A stretch of 64,000 bases of DNA from Pseudomonadota bacterium (GCA_023444445.1 JAEXMK010000016.1:75237-139236), one strand, 5' to 3'; shown: positions 8,790 through 17,720, counted from the stretch's first letter. Notes: generated from the letters alone by a model not told the origin. Program-made: numbers and translations.

Positions 8790-9686
8790 ATGCGCGCCTT
8801 TGTTATCGGCAATATCGCACTTGATGAAACCTATTCCATTGCCGCACTGCCGGAGGCAGGCGCTTCGATCTTCGGCGAGCAGGCCTCGCGCAGTCTAGGA
8901 GGCAAAGGCTGCAACCAAGCCATCGTTCTTTCACGCTGCGGTGTTGAAACCACTCTGGTTGCCGCCGTCGGCACGGACGACCGTGCCATTGCTATCGAAA
9001 AAGCGCTCACTCGCGAGCACCTGACACCAAAGCTTGTTCCCGTCGCCAGCGCCACCAGCGATATCTCCATCATCCTGACCACCCCGGACGGCGAAAACTC
9101 CATCATCACCACCCGGTCCGCAGCTGCAGCGCTTGATAAGGACGCTGCCCTGGAGGCACTCGGTGATGCCGTATCCGGTGACCTCGTCATCCTCCAGGGC
9201 AACCTCTCGGAAGAAACCACCCTCGCCATTCTCAACGCCGCGAGATCGAAGGGGCTAAAGGCGGCCTTCAATCCGTCGCCCCTGCAACCCTGGTTCGCAA
9301 GCGTCCTGCCGCTCATCGACATTGCCGTCCTCAATCGAATCGAGGCTGAGGCGCTGACCGGCGAAACCGGCGCTGGGGCAGGCGTTTTACTGCTGCGCGC
9401 GGGCGTCTGCCGCGTCATCGTCACACTCGGCGGACAGGGCTGCGTGCTCGTGTCCGCCGATGGCGTCATCGAGGTCCCTGCCGTGCCCGCCACGATTGTC
9501 GACACCACGGGTGCCGGCGATTGCTTCACGGGTGTTGCGCTCGCCTCCGCTACACGTCGCGGCGTCGCCGTGGATGCGCGCGCCCTTGAGGATGCCGCAA
9601 GGGCCGCAGCCATCACGGTCGGCCGCCGTGGCACGCAGGATGCCTTTCCCAGCCATGAAGAACTGATGACCATCCTGCGGGCTTGA
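8790..9686 (+). CDS. PfkB-family sugar/nucleoside kinase (ribokinase-like)
   Basis: A 298-residue kinase. It begins with the typical N-terminal strand MRAFVIGNIALDETY, has the first signature region SRSLGGKGCNQAIVLSRCG (ribokinase-type GGKGxNQA) and the C-terminal signature VDTTGAGDCFTGVAL, where the Asp is the catalytic base. It phosphorylates a sugar or nucleoside with ATP; the GGKGCNQA block is closest to ribokinase-like members. The start at 8790 replaces a longer frame from 8559, which would run across the divergent BtpA gene. The gene is convergent with the GATase-like gene (9 bp apart). Confidence 0.9.
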   Translation: MRAFVIGNIALDETYSIAALPEAGASIFGEQASRSLGGKGCNQAIVLSRCGVETTLVAAVGTDDRAIAIEKALTREHLTPKLVPVASATSDISIILTTPDGENSIITTRSAAAALDKDAALEALGDAVSGDLVILQGNLSEETTLAILNAARSKGLKAAFNPSPLQPWFASVLPLIDIAVLNRIEAEALTGETGAGAGVLLLRAGVCRVIVTLGGQGCVLVSADGVIEVPAVPATIVDTTGAGDCFTGVALASATRRGVAVDARALEDAARAAAITVGRRGTQDAFPSHEELMTILRA

Positions 9687-9695
9687 GCCTGCTGA

Positions 9696-10466
9696 TCACG
9701 GCTTTTCCGTCAGCCAGCCGAGAGTGTTCTTCCACAGGCGCCCATAGCCGTCCCATTCGCAGAAGGCGGGAGACAGCCAGTGCGGACCAATGTCGGATGT
9801 CCATGCAGCCGTGCGGCCCTTGCCGAAACGTCCGGTGACGAGCAGCGGATGGGAACCCTGATCTTCCGGCAGGCGGGCAACCACCTCGACATCGGCGCGG
9901 TCACGCACCTCGACCTCGTTCACCCCCAGCAGTAGCGGCCATTCCCCGGAAAGACCAGCAACGGTCGGATGGTCGGGTTTCAGAACGTTGGCCGTCGAGC
10001 CTTCCGGAATTTCCACGCGGTCGTCCCACGGAAGGCAGGTAACGGGAAGCGTGTCTTCCACCGGCGTGCGGCGCCAGCGGGCCTTGCCGTCGATACCCTG
10101 GAAGGAAAAATAGCCGCCGACCATCAGCAGGCCGCCACCCTTTTCCACCCATGCCTTGATAAGTTTCAAACGGTTCGGAACGGTCTTCGACTGCAGCCAG
10201 ACGGCCGGCGGCAGCAGGAGAGAATTTGCGCCGATATCCGAGAGAATGATGACGTCATACGCGTCTAGCCCGACCATCTCGAAGGGGAACTTCTCCACAG
10301 CATCATGAGCGGTCATGTAAGTCAGCTCATATTCGCTGCCTTCCAGAGCCTTCACCAGCGGTTCTGCACCCAGATGAAAGGTGACGCTGCCAAACTGATC
10401 GAAGCCCTTGTAGTGGGTGGCGGAACTGACCCAGCTTTCACCGACGAGGAGCACTTTTTTTGTCAT
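9696..10466 (-). CDS. GATase1-like protein (PF07090 / DUF1355 type)
   Basis: A 256-residue cytoplasmic protein with a class I glutamine-amidotransferase-like fold: MTKKVLLVGESWVSSATHYKGFD at the start, VIILSDIGANSLLLP, then GGGLLMVGGYFSFQGI and a C-terminal GRFGKGRTAAWTSDIGPHW. No Cys-His-Glu triad in the usual amidotransferase spacing is visible, so glutaminase activity is unlikely. The family is uncharacterised and often lies in sugar-uptake clusters. It is the last gene of the LacI-ABC-phosphotriesterase series, 24 nt after the phosphotriesterase-like gene. Confidence 0.8.
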   Translation of the reverse strand: MTKKVLLVGESWVSSATHYKGFDQFGSVTFHLGAEPLVKALEGSEYELTYMTAHDAVEKFPFEMVGLDAYDVIILSDIGANSLLLPPAVWLQSKTVPNRLKLIKAWVEKGGGLLMVGGYFSFQGIDGKARWRRTPVEDTLPVTCLPWDDRVEIPEGSTANVLKPDHPTVAGLSGEWPLLLGVNEVEVRDRADVEVVARLPEDQGSHPLLVTGRFGKGRTAAWTSDIGPHWLSPAFCEWDGYGRLWKNTLGWLTEKP

Positions 10467-10490
10467 GATCTTTCCATTTCCATAGTTTCG

Positions 10491-11558
10491 TCAGGTCTTC
10501 GCCTGGAAGACCGAGCGCGGATTGTCCCGCATGAGAGTTTGAAGAGTGGCGTCATCGAGCCCGTGCCGCTTCAGGCGCGGCAGGAAATGCCTGAGGATAT
10601 AGGCGTAGCCATTGCCGCCATACCGCGTCAGCATCATTTTCAGGAAGACGTCGTGGGAAAGCAGAATGCGGTCGAGGTAACCGCCTTCCACCAGCGTGAC
10701 GATCGACCGGGCAGCATCCTCGTCGCTGGGGCATTGCACCTGCTGATCGGCGTAGAAAAAATCCATGCCGATCATATCATATTCGATGAAGGCGCCGCGG
10801 CCTGCGAGTTCGCTCTGATATGCTATGTCCGCGTGGGATGGGTTCATGTGGCAGAGAACGGTGTGGCTGAGATCCGCACCTTCCTCCGCGACGATATCGA
10901 GAACCCTGTGTCCCAGTCGAAGCCATCCCGGCAGATGAACCATTAGGGGAAGGCCGGTGCGAACCTGTGCCTGCGCCGCTCCTCGAAGGGACTTTTCCTC
11001 AGCGGCCGTGAAATCTGCCGATACCCCGATTTCGCCGATCAGGCCGATGCGGACATCTGTGCCATCGACACCGTGGAGCGCTTCGTGCACGATCTCGTCG
11101 GCTATGGCTTCGATGGTCAGCCCAGCCACTTTTTCGGGGTGGGAGGACGCAAGGTAATAACCCGCTCCCATCACGACGTTGAGCCCGGTTGCCTCCGAAA
11201 TCCTCCGTAATGCCAACGGATTTCTGCCGATGCCCTGACAGGTTGGCTCCACGACTGTCTGTCCACCGGCGGTCGCGAAATCTTTCAGCTCCGCAATCGC
11301 CAGCGGTTCGTCGTCGAGCGTGATATTGTGCTTGTTGACGAAGGGATCCTGACGTAGCTCGCCGAGTATTTCCATGCAGACAAAACCTTCGGCAAGATAT
11401 TGCCGCTCCGGTGTCTTGGGGGCGTGCCACCAGCAACGGCAGTCGTTGAGGATGTGCTCGTGCATCAGGGTCACGCCAAGCTGGTCCGCAGCGATTGCGC
11501 CACGCACGGTCATGATCTTTCCCGACCGGATATGTCCCTCAGAGAGTTCCGTGGTCAT
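10491..11558 (-). CDS. Phosphotriesterase-family (PHP/Php-like) metal hydrolase
   Basis: A 355-residue amidohydrolase-superfamily protein. The metal-binding H-x-H is in TLMHEHILND (His33, His35), a central TVVEPTCQGIGRNP block follows strand 2, and later ligands lie in LMVHLPGW, VLCHMNPSHAD and ILLSHDVFLK. Members are typically lactonases or esterases acting on phosphorylated or acylated small molecules. The start at 11558 has AAAGGGG upstream; an inner ATG at 11513 with GGGAAAG is possible and would still keep all motifs. It follows the ABC permease by 4 nt, so its substrate is probably derived from what that transporter imports. Confidence 0.87.
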   Translation of the reverse strand: MTTELSEGHIRSGKIMTVRGAIAADQLGVTLMHEHILNDCRCWWHAPKTPERQYLAEGFVCMEILGELRQDPFVNKHNITLDDEPLAIAELKDFATAGGQTVVEPTCQGIGRNPLALRRISEATGLNVVMGAGYYLASSHPEKVAGLTIEAIADEIVHEALHGVDGTDVRIGLIGEIGVSADFTAAEEKSLRGAAQAQVRTGLPLMVHLPGWLRLGHRVLDIVAEEGADLSHTVLCHMNPSHADIAYQSELAGRGAFIEYDMIGMDFFYADQQVQCPSDEDAARSIVTLVEGGYLDRILLSHDVFLKMMLTRYGGNGYAYILRHFLPRLKRHGLDDATLQTLMRDNPRSVFQAKT

Positions 11559-11562
11559 CGCA

Positions 11563-12567
11563 TTACCCCTTTCTCTTCGCGCCGAGGCGGAAGTTGGCGG
11601 TGAAGATGCGCGTGTTGAGCCAGATTGCTGCGAGAATGATGGCGCCCGTCACGATCTGGGTAAAGAAGGGAGAGATATGCATGAGGATAAGGCCATTGCC
11701 GATGACGGCGATGGTCATGGTGCCCAGAACCGTGCCGAGAATGGTGCCGCGACCGCCCATCAACGATGTGCCGCCCAGAACCACCGCCGCAACCACCTGA
11801 AGCTCGAAACCGACCGCCGCATTCGAGGATCCCGACCCCAGCCGTGCAGCAATCATCAGGCCGGCAATGGCCGAGGCTACGCCCGCGGCCAGATAGACCG
11901 AGGCGAGAATCCATTTGGCTGGCATCCCCACGCGGCGCGCCGCTTCGGGATTGGAGCCGACGGCGACGACGCGACGACCATATCTGGTGCTCGAAAGAAC
12001 GATATAGGCGATCACTGTGACGACGATGCCGATCAGGGCTGGGACCGGCATGCCGAGGAAATCACCCCGTCCGAGGTAAAAGAACCCGGGTGCTTCCGGT
12101 ATCGGCACGGAGTAGCCCTGTGTGATGTAGAGGGCGACGCCGCGCAGTATGGAGAGGCCGGCAAGCGTTACGATGAAGGCTGGAATACCCTGATAGGCAA
12201 TGAACCAGCCCTGTACGAGGCCGAGCCCGCCTCCGAGCACGAGCATGGCGACGACAACCAGCGGCCAGGGGTAACCGGCCGCGAGCAGGATCGCCCCGAC
12301 GGCGTTGATGAGGGCGACCATGGAGCCGACGGACAGATCGATACCGCCGGTGATGATGACGAATGTCATCGCGACGGAGACAATCAGGATGGGCGCGGCC
12401 TGACGGACAACGTTCAGAAGATTGCCGGCCGTCAGAAACGTATCGGTGGTTGCGGAGAAGAACACCATGCAGAGGGCAAAAAAGGCCGCGATGGAAAGCA
12501 CCTGCGCATTCTCGGCGAAAAAGTCCGAAAGCGGCGAGCCTTTGGCGCGTTCAGTATAGACGGTCAA
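11563..12567 (-). CDS. Ribose-type (CUT2) ABC transporter permease
   Basis: A 334-residue inner-membrane permease of the RbsC family with 8-10 hydrophobic segments and the family blocks TFVIITGGIDLSVGSMVAL and VVLGGTSLMGGRGTILGT. It forms a homodimeric channel for a monosaccharide or nucleoside-like compound. The likely start is a TTG at 12567: it overlaps the ATPase stop as TTGA, and GGGAGGG lies 9 nt upstream, while no in-frame ATG is better placed. The TTG start may lower its translation relative to the ATPase. Confidence 0.9.
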   Translation of the reverse strand: MTVYTERAKGSPLSDFFAENAQVLSIAAFFALCMVFFSATTDTFLTAGNLLNVVRQAAPILIVSVAMTFVIITGGIDLSVGSMVALINAVGAILLAAGYPWPLVVVAMLVLGGGLGLVQGWFIAYQGIPAFIVTLAGLSILRGVALYITQGYSVPIPEAPGFFYLGRGDFLGMPVPALIGIVVTVIAYIVLSSTRYGRRVVAVGSNPEAARRVGMPAKWILASVYLAAGVASAIAGLMIAARLGSGSSNAAVGFELQVVAAVVLGGTSLMGGRGTILGTVLGTMTIAVIGNGLILMHISPFFTQIVTGAIILAAIWLNTRIFTANFRLGAKRKG

Positions 12568-13367
12568 TGGCGTTGCCCTCCCACGATCAGCCGCACGAGG
12601 TCTTCGAGGCTGGTGTCGTTGATCTGGCGCTCCGCCACCTTGGTGCCCTCATACATGACGGCGATGCGGTCGCAGACCCGGAAGAGGTCCTGAAGGCGGT
12701 GGGTGATGAGGATGACCGATACGCCCTTTGCCTTAACGCGATTGATGAGCGAAAGCACGGCTTCCACCTCCGCAACGGCAAGCGCCGATGTCGGCTCGTC
12801 CATGATCAGGACCTTCGGATTGAAGGAGGCCGCGCGCGCAATGGCGATTGCCTGTCGCTGGCCGCCGGACAGCTTCTCCACCTTGGAGGTGAGACGCGGA
12901 ATGCGGATTTCCAGAGCATCCAGCATCTTGCGGGCTTCCGAAAGCATGGTCGGCCGGTCGAGAAAGGGCCCCTTGGTAATTTCGCGCCCGAGGAAGAGAT
13001 TGCCGACGACGTCGATATGGTCGCAGAGGCTCAGATCCTGAAAGACCATTTCGATGTTACGGTTGCGGGCATCGGCAGGGCCGGAGAAGCGAATGGCTTC
13101 CCCTTCCATTGTGATCGTGCCTTCATCAGGGATATAGGTGCCGGAAATCACCTTGGTAAGGGTGGATTTACCGGCCGCATTGTCGCCGACGAGACCGAGG
13201 CACTCGCCGGGGAAGATATCGAGATCGACGCCGCGAAGCGCCTGATGCGAGCCGAATGTCTTGCGGATATTGCGCAGGGAGATACGCGCTTCACGATCGG
13301 GCTGCCGGGAGAGAATATCTCCCCCGGCGCCGTCGACAGCGCCTGTGTGCTGTCCGGCCGCAATCAT
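12564..13367 (-). CDS. Ribose-type ABC transporter ATPase, single-domain
   Basis: A 267-residue nucleotide-binding subunit: Walker A GDNAAGKST (the usual second G of GDNGAGKST is Ala), signature LSGGQRQAIAIARA, Walker B VLIMDEPTSAL and H-loop LITHRL. Most CUT2 ATPases (RbsA, XylG) are double-length; this single-domain form is like FrcA. The start at 13367 overlaps the binding-protein stop as ATGA; the frame runs on to 13571 but that part is read out of frame across the binding-protein gene and is not protein-like. Confidence 0.9.
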   Translation of the reverse strand: MIAAGQHTGAVDGAGGDILSRQPDREARISLRNIRKTFGSHQALRGVDLDIFPGECLGLVGDNAAGKSTLTKVISGTYIPDEGTITMEGEAIRFSGPADARNRNIEMVFQDLSLCDHIDVVGNLFLGREITKGPFLDRPTMLSEARKMLDALEIRIPRLTSKVEKLSGGQRQAIAIARAASFNPKVLIMDEPTSALAVAEVEAVLSLINRVKAKGVSVILITHRLQDLFRVCDRIAVMYEGTKVAERQINDTSLEDLVRLIVGGQRH

Positions 13368-14317
13368 TTGAAGACCGCACGGTAGGGTTCGACATTGGCC
13401 TTGGTGACGATGGTAACCGGCACGGCGATGGTCTTTTCGACGGTGCCACCGTCGGAGACAGTCTTGAGAGCCTTGACTGCCGCTGCACCCATGGCGGAAG
13501 GATCCTGCTGGATGACGCCTGCGACATAACCCGCATCGATGCCGGCAATCGCCTGCTTGGTCAGGTCCCAACCGAAGACCTTGATGTCTTTCTGTTTGCT
13601 CTGGCTTTCAACGGCAGCGACAGCACCCAGAAGCGCCGGCTCACCCGTGGCATAAATTGCGGTCATATCAGGATTGCCGGTGATGAGGTTTTCCGCTGCC
13701 GACAGTGCCGTGTCCTGAACGTTCTGGCCATCGACGACACCTGCCGCCGTGATGCCGGTCTTGTCCTTGATCGTGTCTTCAAAGCCCTTCTGGCGGATGT
13801 TCTGGATGAAGGAGTTCAGCGCACCGACGACGCCAATCTTGGCTTTGCCGCCCATGTCGGACTTCACGTAGTCGAGGAAGAATTTTCCCATGTCAGCGCC
13901 CGCTTTGCCGTTATCGACGCCGATCTGCGCCTTCTGCGGACCTTCCGGCAGGATGGCGTCAATCGCGACGACGGGAATATTGGCGGCCGCCGCCTGCTTT
14001 ACGGCCGGCATGATGCCGTTGACGTCGATGGCGACCACGGCGATGCCATCGACTTTCTGCTGGATATAGGTCTCGATGGCGCTGTTCTGGGCGGCGGGAT
14101 CATTGTTGGCGTTGAAGATCACCAGCTTGACGCCGGCTTCCTTGGCTGCCTTTTCAGCACCTTCGTTCATCTGGTTAAAGAACAACGCCTGCTGGTTGAT
14201 CTGCACCAGGGCAATTGTCTTTTCGGCGGCGTTGGCAAGACCGGCAGACAGGGTCGCGCCGGCAAGAACGGTCGCAGCGAGCGCTGCGGAAAAATATCGA
14301 CGTTTGAAATTTTGCAT
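13364..14317 (-). CDS. Ribose-type ABC transporter substrate-binding protein
   Basis: A 317-residue periplasmic protein of the peripla_BP_4/RbsB type. A Sec signal peptide (RRYFSAALAATVLAGATLSAG, cleavage near ANAAEK) is followed by TIALVQINQQALFFNQM, the sugar-contact region FNANNDPAAQNSAIE, and ATGEPALLGAVAAVE in the C-terminal lobe. It selects the substrate for the following ATPase/permease. The start at 14317 has AGGAAG upstream and removes an unlikely arginine/cysteine-rich extension. It lies 31 nt after the lacI-type regulator and is probably co-transcribed with it. Confidence 0.92.
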   Translation of the reverse strand: MQNFKRRYFSAALAATVLAGATLSAGLANAAEKTIALVQINQQALFFNQMNEGAEKAAKEAGVKLVIFNANNDPAAQNSAIETYIQQKVDGIAVVAIDVNGIMPAVKQAAAANIPVVAIDAILPEGPQKAQIGVDNGKAGADMGKFFLDYVKSDMGGKAKIGVVGALNSFIQNIRQKGFEDTIKDKTGITAAGVVDGQNVQDTALSAAENLITGNPDMTAIYATGEPALLGAVAAVESQSKQKDIKVFGWDLTKQAIAGIDAGYVAGVIQQDPSAMGAAAVKALKTVSDGGTVEKTIAVPVTIVTKANVEPYRAVFK

Positions 14318-14348
14318 TATCGTTCTTCCTCTGTTGGTTCGTTGCTTT

Positions 14349-15380
14349 TTATTTGATCGCGGGCGGCGCAACGGATTCACGCACGACGATTTCGACGGGC
14401 AGCAGTTCCTCCGATGGCAGCGGAGCGTCCTGGTCCCATTTTGTTTCCAGCAGAAGCGACAAGGCGCGTTGGCCGATTGCGCTGACAGGCTGGCGAATGG
14501 CGGTGAGCGGCGGGGCAAACAGATGCAGCGGCCCGACATCATCGAAACCGATCATCGAGACATCCTGCGGGATACGCACCCCTTCAGACCGGAGCACTTC
14601 GATGAAGCCGATGGCGATTTCGTCCGAACTCGCAAACACCGCTGTTGCAGGCCGGCCTTCGTCAAGGAACCGGCGTGCTGCAGCCCGGCCGAATTCCACG
14701 GTGTAGGCGCCGCAATATCTTGTAATCGAAAGCTCTGCTTCGCCTTTCCGTTCGGAAAGGGCGGATGTCATTCCGCGAAAACGGCGCTCGGTACTGATCA
14801 TGTCCTCCGGGCCGCCTACATAGAGAACCCGGCGGTGTCCATTTTCTGCCAGATGCTTGCCGGCCAGACGACCACCCTGTTCGTTGTCGCAGAAGAGTTT
14901 TGGAACGGTTGCGCCGGGGACGTCTTCGTCGACGACCACGACCTTGCCTGTGGTGTTGATCAGTTCCGCCAGCTCTTCGGTATTGGGATGGTTGGTGATG
15001 AAGACGAGACCATCGACGTGATTGCGGGCGAGCAATCTCAGATACGACAATTCACGCCCCTTACGATTCAGCGTCGCAAAAAGCGACAGGGCAAGACCGC
15101 GCCTGTCGGCTTCTTCTTCCACAGCCGCGACCAGCATTCCGAAAAACGGGTTGCCAATGTCTGGAACGACCAGACCGATTGTATCCGAGCGGCCGCGGCT
15201 CAGGCGCCTCGCGTGGGGGTTTGGAACGTAATTGAGCTCACGAATGGCGGTCTCGATCCGCGTCTTCGTCTCGGAGGGCAGTTCCAGCGTGCCGTTCAGC
15301 AGCCGCGATACTGTCGCGACGGAAACACCAGCCGCCTGGGCAACGTCTTTGAGGCTGGTCGCATGGTTACGCGCCATCAC
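14349..15380 (-). CDS. LacI-family transcriptional regulator
   Basis: A 343-residue repressor. The N-terminal LacI HTH reads SLKDVAQAAGVSVATVSRLLNG, with hinge helix region YVPNPHARRLSRGRS; the rest is a periplasmic-binding-protein-like effector domain with GLVVPDIGNPFFG, VFASSDEIAIGFI and SMIGFDDV. It is the first gene of the sugar operon, and two LacI-like operators lie about 55-80 bp upstream of its start, so it probably represses itself and the transporter until an intracellular sugar binds. Confidence 0.93.
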   Translation of the reverse strand: MMARNHATSLKDVAQAAGVSVATVSRLLNGTLELPSETKTRIETAIRELNYVPNPHARRLSRGRSDTIGLVVPDIGNPFFGMLVAAVEEEADRRGLALSLFATLNRKGRELSYLRLLARNHVDGLVFITNHPNTEELAELINTTGKVVVVDEDVPGATVPKLFCDNEQGGRLAGKHLAENGHRRVLYVGGPEDMISTERRFRGMTSALSERKGEAELSITRYCGAYTVEFGRAAARRFLDEGRPATAVFASSDEIAIGFIEVLRSEGVRIPQDVSMIGFDDVGPLHLFAPPLTAIRQPVSAIGQRALSLLLETKWDQDAPLPSEELLPVEIVVRESVAPPAIK

Positions 15381-15433
15381 ACTCCCGCTTTCTGTTCCGC
15401 TCGATCCGGGCCTTTTCGACCTCTGAATGGTTT

Positions 15434-15459
15434 GTAAAGCGATTTACTAAACCGGTTTA
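15434..15459. promoter_or_regulatory. Tandem LacI-family operators
   Basis: Two adjacent palindromes with the central CG typical of LacI-family sites: GTAAAGCGATTTAC at 15434-15447 (5-bp arms) and TAAACCGGTTTA at 15448-15459 (perfect). A TATAAT on the minus strand lies at 15466-15471, immediately upstream in the transcription direction, so a bound repressor would block initiation. A TTGACA at 15484-15489 is only 12 nt from it, shorter than a normal promoter spacer. Confidence 0.65.
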
Positions 15460-15716
15460 CAAGGAATTATAAAAAGGCGGAGCTGTCAACGGGTGTTTTT
15501 CAGATTCGTCAGATTGTCTGGTGAACCGGGAGCTTTGGGAATGGCGTCATTTGAGCTCAGGGAATCACGGGTACTCATGGAGGCAGACGCGGATAGGTGG
15601 GTGCCTTTCGCAGAAAGGCACCTCAGTGTGAAAGTGCCCGCAGGCTACTCTCACTTGCTTCGACACTCAAAGAGTTTGTGTCGTGTGATTATCGTTACTG
15701 CAGGGGCCGGACAATC
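15460..15716. other. Intergenic region between regulator and CocE-type hydrolase
   Basis: Contains the probable promoter elements of the LacI operon at its left end (15466-15489). The remainder, 15490-15716, shows no supported gene; short plus-strand frames here have no recognisable product. Confidence 0.4.
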
Positions 15717-17720
15717 TCACATGAGATCGCGCTTGTAGCTTTCATCCCACTGTCTCGTCTTGACGACATTGCCGTTCTCGAACGCCGACAATTCTCCGCT
15801 CAGATAGAACTTTTCCTCATCGGAGCGCATCTCGGTGCGGCTCTCGATTTTGATGCGCCATCCTTCCCGGCCCATTTCGTAGGTCTGGGTAAGGACATAT
15901 TTCGCGGAAAGCGGATCGTCGTCACGAATGGTCAGTTCACGGCGCAGACTGTGGCTCAGTTCGGTATCGATATCATCGAACCGCAAAATGCCTTCGCCGA
16001 ACAGGCCGCCCACTCCTTCGGTGATATAGGTGTTGATGCCCGTTTCGTGGTCCTGTTCGGTCCAGCGGCGAACCGAACCGGGGTCGATCTGTGTCATGGG
16101 GGTGAGGGGGCCATGGGCAGGGGCCTCGAAACGCACGGGCTTTGCCTCGCTCGCGGTGCGCACCGGCAGATCAAGGGCACTCTCCGCAACCGAAATGCTG
16201 ATCGTTGCATCATAAGGCGATGTCCACACCATCGGCCAATAGGCGGTGGCGATGGCGAGTTGAAGCTTGTGGCCTTTGGTGAAGCGATATCCGCAATCGT
16301 TGAGCTTGATCGCGACGTCGTAGAATTTGCCGGGTTCCAGGGCTTCGGGATTCTCGTGGCTGTCACGGTGGGTGAGGTTGAAAACCTGGTAGCTGACGCG
16401 TGTGACGCGACCATCGGGAAGCACATCGTTAAGGCGGAGCGATATCTGGGCCACGGGGCAATCTGCGGCAATGCGCAGACGCGCAACAGGTGCACCGAGG
16501 ACATCGAAATCATCTTCCAGCAAGGCGGTTTCGAAAACCAGCGCGCCCCCATTGTCGAGCCGCTGATCGGTCGGATGTTCGCCCGGGCAGCCGGTCGCCA
16601 TCCATTCGCCGCCCGCCTTGCCATGGCTCTGTGGTGAACGGACGACAAGGATCGCGGGATCACTCACCGCGTCACGCAGGTCCCGCGCTCCACCAAGATA
16701 GAGTGATCGGGTCGAGATTTCAGGCGAAGGCCAGGCCGCTTCGCCGACCCACCGGCCCTGCGTCGTCGTGCGCGTGCCTGTCGGTTCGATGGTGTCGCTG
16801 ACGAAGGCGCGCAACATCGGCTCGTCCATGATGCCGGTGTCCTTGCCCTTCAGCCAATGGTCCCACCAGCGCGTCGCTTCCTGAAGGAAGCCGATTGCCG
16901 GGCCGGGTACGCCATCCTGAGGATAGATGTGGCCCCAAGGCCCGATGATGCCGCGACGGGGTACCTGAAGGTTTTCCAGAAGCCGTGGGACCGCATTGGT
17001 ATAGCTGTCCGCCCACGCGCCGATGGCAAGGACCGGGCACTGGATAGCGCTCCAGTCCTCGCAGACCGAACCGTGTTTCCAGTAGGCGTCGTAACGCTGA
17101 TGGTCCAGCCAAAGTCCGGGGAAAAAGGGCAGCTTGTCCAGCCGCTCAAGCCAGCGATCGCGCCATTCGTCGCCAACGATCTCCGGGTCGAGCGGGCGGC
17201 TCTGATAGGCAAGCATGATCGTGCCCCACCACAGATTGTCGTTCAGCAACAACCCACCCATATAGTGGATATCGTCCGTATAGCGATTGTCCGTGGAATA
17301 GGCGGTGATGATGGCTTTCAACGCCGGTGGACGGCGGGCGGCGACCTGCAGGCCGTTGAAGCCGCCCCAGCTCTTGCCCATCATGCCGACATTGCCGCTG
17401 CACCATGGCTGGCGGGAAATCCAGTCGATCACTTCCAGGGCGTCGTCCTGTTCCTGCTGCAGATATTCGTCTGCCATGTGGCCGTCGGATTCGCCGGTGC
17501 CGCGCATATCCACGCGGATCGCCGCATAGCCCTGGCTGGCGAAATAGCCATGCATCGGCTCGTCGCGCCCACGCGTTCCGTCGCGCTTGCGATAGGGGAT
17601 ATATTCGAGAATGGCGGGAACCGGCGATTGCTCTGCGCCTTCCGGCAGCCAGAGACGCGCTCCAAGGCGCACGCCGTCGCTCATGGGAATCCAGATATGT
17701 TCTTCAACACGCACTGTCAT
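15717..17720 (-). CDS. CocE/NonD-family serine hydrolase (X-Pro dipeptidyl-peptidase-like)
   Basis: A 667-residue alpha/beta hydrolase. The catalytic serine is Ser117 in MMGKSWGGFNG; the acid and histidine of the triad fall in GAWADSYTN and GPWGHIYPQ. The C-terminal half (from about 330) is the jelly-roll domain of the CocE/S15 family with LRLNDVLPDGRVTRVS and a repeated beta pattern. Members hydrolyse acyl esters, X-Pro peptides or beta-lactam-type amides. No signal peptide is present, so it is cytoplasmic. It lies 98 nt after the peptide-type ABC ATPase and is probably the last gene of that operon; it may process the imported compound. Confidence 0.88.
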   Translation of the reverse strand: MTVRVEEHIWIPMSDGVRLGARLWLPEGAEQSPVPAILEYIPYRKRDGTRGRDEPMHGYFASQGYAAIRVDMRGTGESDGHMADEYLQQEQDDALEVIDWISRQPWCSGNVGMMGKSWGGFNGLQVAARRPPALKAIITAYSTDNRYTDDIHYMGGLLLNDNLWWGTIMLAYQSRPLDPEIVGDEWRDRWLERLDKLPFFPGLWLDHQRYDAYWKHGSVCEDWSAIQCPVLAIGAWADSYTNAVPRLLENLQVPRRGIIGPWGHIYPQDGVPGPAIGFLQEATRWWDHWLKGKDTGIMDEPMLRAFVSDTIEPTGTRTTTQGRWVGEAAWPSPEISTRSLYLGGARDLRDAVSDPAILVVRSPQSHGKAGGEWMATGCPGEHPTDQRLDNGGALVFETALLEDDFDVLGAPVARLRIAADCPVAQISLRLNDVLPDGRVTRVSYQVFNLTHRDSHENPEALEPGKFYDVAIKLNDCGYRFTKGHKLQLAIATAYWPMVWTSPYDATISISVAESALDLPVRTASEAKPVRFEAPAHGPLTPMTQIDPGSVRRWTEQDHETGINTYITEGVGGLFGEGILRFDDIDTELSHSLRRELTIRDDDPLSAKYVLTQTYEMGREGWRIKIESRTEMRSDEEKFYLSGELSAFENGNVVKTRQWDESYKRDLM

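Noticed and set aside
11374-12693. A 439-codon plus-strand frame rich in Asp, Gly and His
   Set aside because: Antisense to the ABC permease; low-complexity composition of the kind produced by reverse reading of hydrophobic codons.
13368-13571. N-terminal extension of the ribose-type ATPase
   Set aside because: It overlaps the binding-protein gene in another frame, is rich in Arg, Cys and His, and the ATGA junction at 13364-13367 gives a natural start.
14076-15437. A 453-codon plus-strand frame opposite the LacI-family and binding-protein genes
   Set aside because: It spans two well-supported genes and their gap on the other strand and has no recognisable motif.
15466-15489. TTGACA and TATAAT as a ready-made promoter for the LacI operon
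   Set aside because: The spacer is only 12 nt, too short for a standard sigma-70 promoter, so only the TATAAT was kept as a candidate element.
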